64,000 nucleotides of DNA from Rahnella ecdela. GTDB lineage: Bacteria > Pseudomonadota > Gammaproteobacteria > Enterobacterales > Enterobacteriaceae. The position numbers and the translations under genes are program-made. The stretch's first letter is position 1. The number at the start of each line of letters is the position of its first letter. The notes beneath the pieces were generated by a model. It was given only the letters and a program-made list of their open reading frames with translations. It was not told where the DNA came from and did no database searches. This document shows positions 63,209 through 64,000 of this stretch, one piece after another. The DNA is taken from contig NZ_JAFMOY010000128.1 of assembly GCF_019049625.1 (NCBI RefSeq), positions 1 through 64,000 of the forward strand, read 5' to 3'.

Positions 63209-63985
63209 TTATCCTTTGAAATGTATTGGCAGGTTATCGAGATTGTCGAACGTCGCCGGACGCGCCAGAAAATAGCCCTGAGCGGCGAGCGCATCAGAAT
63301 TACAAACCATCGCCCATTCCGTGGCAGTTTCAACCCCTTCGATGATCACGCCTTTGCTGTAGCGGTTCATCAGCGTCACCAGCGTGTAAAACAGGCGTGA
63401 GCCCTCTTCGCTCTGTCCCAAAAGAATAAACAAATCGCGGGCGATTTTGATGTATTCGTAATGCCAGGTGGTGAAAGAAGAAAAGTTAGCGATCCCTTGC
63501 CCAAAATCGTCGAGCCATAACCGGTCCGATTGCTCAATTTGCGACAGCGGAATACTCAGCGCGTGTTCAGCACTTTCGACCAGCTCAAAACGCACGTAAG
63601 GCATCGCGTTGATTTGCGCTTGCAGTGCCATGTCAGATTGCAGCATTTCCAGAACCTGACCATCGACGTTGATAGAAGCCAGTAATTCGTGGTCGATGAA
63701 CAGGCTTTGCCAGCGCTGTAACAGGTCGAGTTGCTCCTGCACAATTTGCAGGCGCTTGCCCACGGCTATCGCAACGAAATATTCTTCTGGCGAAATGAAT
63801 TTGTGCGGATCCGCAGGGTGGAAAACCCCGGTCAGCAGTTCAATCCCTAACAGCTTTCCTGTCGTGCGATAAATGGGTTGAAAACGGTACACTCTCTGAC
63901 ACTGACGCCAGTAAGACTGTGCTTTTACGCGTTCAATCGCAGTAAAAGAAGGCGTAATCAGCCCTAACATCATCTTAGTTATCAT
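63209..63985 (-). CDS. pdeH: PdeH, cyclic-di-GMP phosphodiesterase (EAL domain)
   Basis: The 258-residue single-domain EAL protein breaks down cyclic-di-GMP and so favours swimming by relieving YcgR. The EAL motif appears as Glu-Leu-Leu (Glu49), with Leu-Asp-Asp-Phe-Gly (near 158), Lys in Ile-Lys-Ile-Ala, and Glu in Ile-Glu-Gly-Val-Glu (near 215), so the metal and catalytic residues are present. It matches E. coli PdeH (YhjH), which has a sigma-28 promoter; the upstream region lies outside the window apart from 15 bases. Confidence 0.93.
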   Translation of the reverse strand: MITKMMLGLITPSFTAIERVKAQSYWRQCQRVYRFQPIYRTTGKLLGIELLTGVFHPADPHKFISPEEYFVAIAVGKRLQIVQEQLDLLQRWQSLFIDHELLASINVDGQVLEMLQSDMALQAQINAMPYVRFELVESAEHALSIPLSQIEQSDRLWLDDFGQGIANFSSFTTWHYEYIKIARDLFILLGQSEEGSRLFYTLVTLMNRYSKGVIIEGVETATEWAMVCNSDALAAQGYFLARPATFDNLDNLPIHFKG

Positions 63986-64000
63986 ATTTTTCTGCCGTCA

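Overview
The window reads as chromosomal DNA of an enterobacterium (order Enterobacterales), most likely a Rahnella- or Serratia-like member of the Yersiniaceae. This rests on near-E. coli proteins in E. coli-like order (yhiN, pitA, uspB, uspA, rsmJ, prlC, rlmJ, gor; later yhjD, yhjE, yhjG and pdeH), a chromosomal qnr-type pentapeptide gene, and a complete ebg/ygj sugar locus. The genus is an inference; no rRNA or tRNA gene is present to test it. No prophage, CRISPR array or integron was seen.

Layout. 1-4.0 kb: the end of an IS3-family element that truncates a TolC-like outer-membrane secretion gene, then two LuxR-type regulators of the RcsA/BglJ kind in long AT-rich spacers. 4.0-13.8 kb: conserved housekeeping block (flavoprotein YhiN, phosphate transporter PitA, stress proteins UspB/UspA, rRNA methyltransferases RsmJ and RlmJ, oligopeptidase A, glutathione reductase). 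13.8-26.7 kb: accessory stretch with two tiny unknown genes, SOS nuclease Cho behind a LexA box, a cluster of small-molecule enzymes (monooxygenase-like protein, DoxX, YcaC-like hydrolase, alpha/beta hydrolase, tautomerase), two envelope-protein pairs of unknown role, MsrA, a CynT-type carbonic anhydrase, a FemAB/GNAT-like protein and an ABC exporter. 26.9-36.9 kb: drug-efflux and DNA-damage genes (DHA2 pump with TetR, YdeE-like MFS, Ada), an internally deleted PEP-mutase-like remnant, exported peptidase Dcp, a Qnr protein, a CytX-like permease and a 40-codon secreted-peptide candidate.

36.9-46.8 kb is a self-contained carbohydrate locus: ygjJ-ygjK read leftward, ebgR-ebgA-ebgC-ygjI rightward, with AT-rich palindromes resembling EbgR (LacI-family) operators in both promoter regions. 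46.8-50.5 kb holds two tandem malate:quinone oxidoreductases. 50.8-53.3 kb is an operon of a cytochrome b561, a TPR protein, an ECF sigma factor and its anti-sigma factor; the sigma gene appears to lack a normal start codon. 53.4-64 kb carries cyclic-di-GMP and motility functions (diguanylate cyclase, YcgR behind a textbook sigma-28 promoter, PdeH at the far end) interleaved with an SDR/LysR pair, YhjD, YhjE, CDP-diglyceride hydrolase and AsmA-like YhjG.

The least explained pieces are the small secreted or hydrophilic genes at 14.0-14.5, 19.7-20.8, 25.8-26.7 and 36.4-36.5 kb. I could not identify a clearly new multi-gene system; these are the best candidates for undescribed biology.
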